Shown: piece after piece, positions 38,925-39,105 of the stretch
How the letters are laid out: each line of letters begins with the position of its first letter
Position numbering within the stretch: the first letter of the stretch is position 1
Assembly (NCBI GenBank): GCA_905235595.1
Contig: CAJOMG010000012.1
Coordinates: forward strand, 1-39,105
Origin: an uncultured Desulfovibrio sp.
GTDB lineage: Bacteria > Desulfobacterota > Desulfovibrionia > Desulfovibrionales > Desulfovibrionaceae
Direction: 5' to 3'
Length of the DNA stretch: 39,105 nt
Notes under the pieces: generated by a model
The model's database searches: none
What the model saw: only the letters and a program-made list of their open reading frames with translations
What the model was told of the DNA's origin: nothing
Made by a program: the position numbers and the translations under genes

Positions 38925-39105
38925 CTACTGCACCTGGCGCAATGCCTCAATTTCTGCGGGAGAAAGGCCCGTCGCCGCGGCAATCTGGGCAATGGGCAGC
39001 CCAAGGTGGAGAAGATTCCGGGCGACATTGGCCATGCCATCCTTCCATCCTTCGGCACGACCATCCTTCCAGCCCTCGGCACGGCCTTGAGCAAGGCCCT
39101 TGGCC
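38925..39105 (-). CDS. C-terminal part of an Rpn-family nuclease/transposase, partial
   Basis: The minus frame is open from the window end to TAG 38925-38927. It begins with a repeated hinge, GRAEGWKD twice in tandem (24-base units), then the helical tail NLLHLGLPIAQIAAATGLSP and EIEALRQVQ. This is the same architecture as the tail of the nuclease at 200-1015. The catalytic domain is outside the window, so whether the gene is intact cannot be said. Confidence 0.7.
   Translation of the reverse strand, partial: AKGLAQGRAEGWKDGRAEGWKDGMANVARNLLHLGLPIAQIAAATGLSPAEIEALRQVQ

Overview
The window reads as chromosome of a strictly anaerobic sulfate-reducing deltaproteobacterium of the Desulfovibrio type (Desulfovibrionaceae). 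This is inferred from gene content: a single-chain pyruvate:ferredoxin oxidoreductase followed by phosphate acetyltransferase and acetate kinase, an adenylate kinase with a Cys/His metal site in its LID of the type described in Desulfovibrio, a CheV coupling protein, and a sigma28-type promoter before a flagellin-like gene. The species cannot be named from the sequence alone. Core genes are GC-rich with strong Shine-Dalgarno sites. Both ends are more AT-rich and full of broken genes.

Layout. 1-1700 is an accessory patch: the tail of a winged-helix regulator, an Rpn-family PD-(D/E)XK nuclease gene (200-1015) followed by a frameshifted second copy of its own C-terminal module (1021-1222), and a 5'-truncated Doc/Fic toxin fragment (1276-1533, minus). 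1800-7100, plus strand: a DHH phosphoesterase, a polar amino-acid ABC transporter (binding protein, permease, ATPase, permease) and a BMP-family binding protein. 7107-9529, minus: galE and a radical SAM protein. 9589-14458: a small membrane protein, a CgeB-type glycosyltransferase (minus) and a very large AsmA-like envelope protein. 14609-15280: adk with its own promoter and terminator. 15391-19666, minus: a conserved small protein, purA, holB and a PAS-GGDEF diguanylate cyclase. 19856-22370: a TPR/SPINDLY-type O-GlcNAc-transferase-like enzyme (plus) convergent with a short flagellin-like gene (minus) that has a near-perfect sigma28 promoter.

22651-31852, plus strand, is the energy-metabolism core. 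A CoA-disulfide-reductase-like flavoprotein fused to a rhodanese domain is followed by pyruvate:ferredoxin oxidoreductase, Pta and AckA. Together the last three turn pyruvate into acetate with reduced ferredoxin and ATP; the flavoprotein could keep CoA or sulfane-sulfur pools reduced. The intergenic regions here are rich in hairpins. 32005-34934, minus: dus, ispH and cheV. Next come a frameshifted small gene (35031-35385, minus), a lytic transglycosylase, an OmpH/Skp-like lipoprotein and a Spy/ZraP-like periplasmic protein whose 3' end is shifted at a C-tract. The window ends in another decayed patch: an orphan Rpn C-terminal tail, an IS66 transposase remnant, and the 3' end of a further Rpn-family gene.

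The most interesting signals are the Rpn gene with an internal start and a duplicated tail module, the sigma28-driven minimal flagellin-like protein beside an OGT-like enzyme, the structured leader in front of the pyruvate:ferredoxin oxidoreductase gene, and two frameshifted genes that may be real, phase-variable or sequencing errors.
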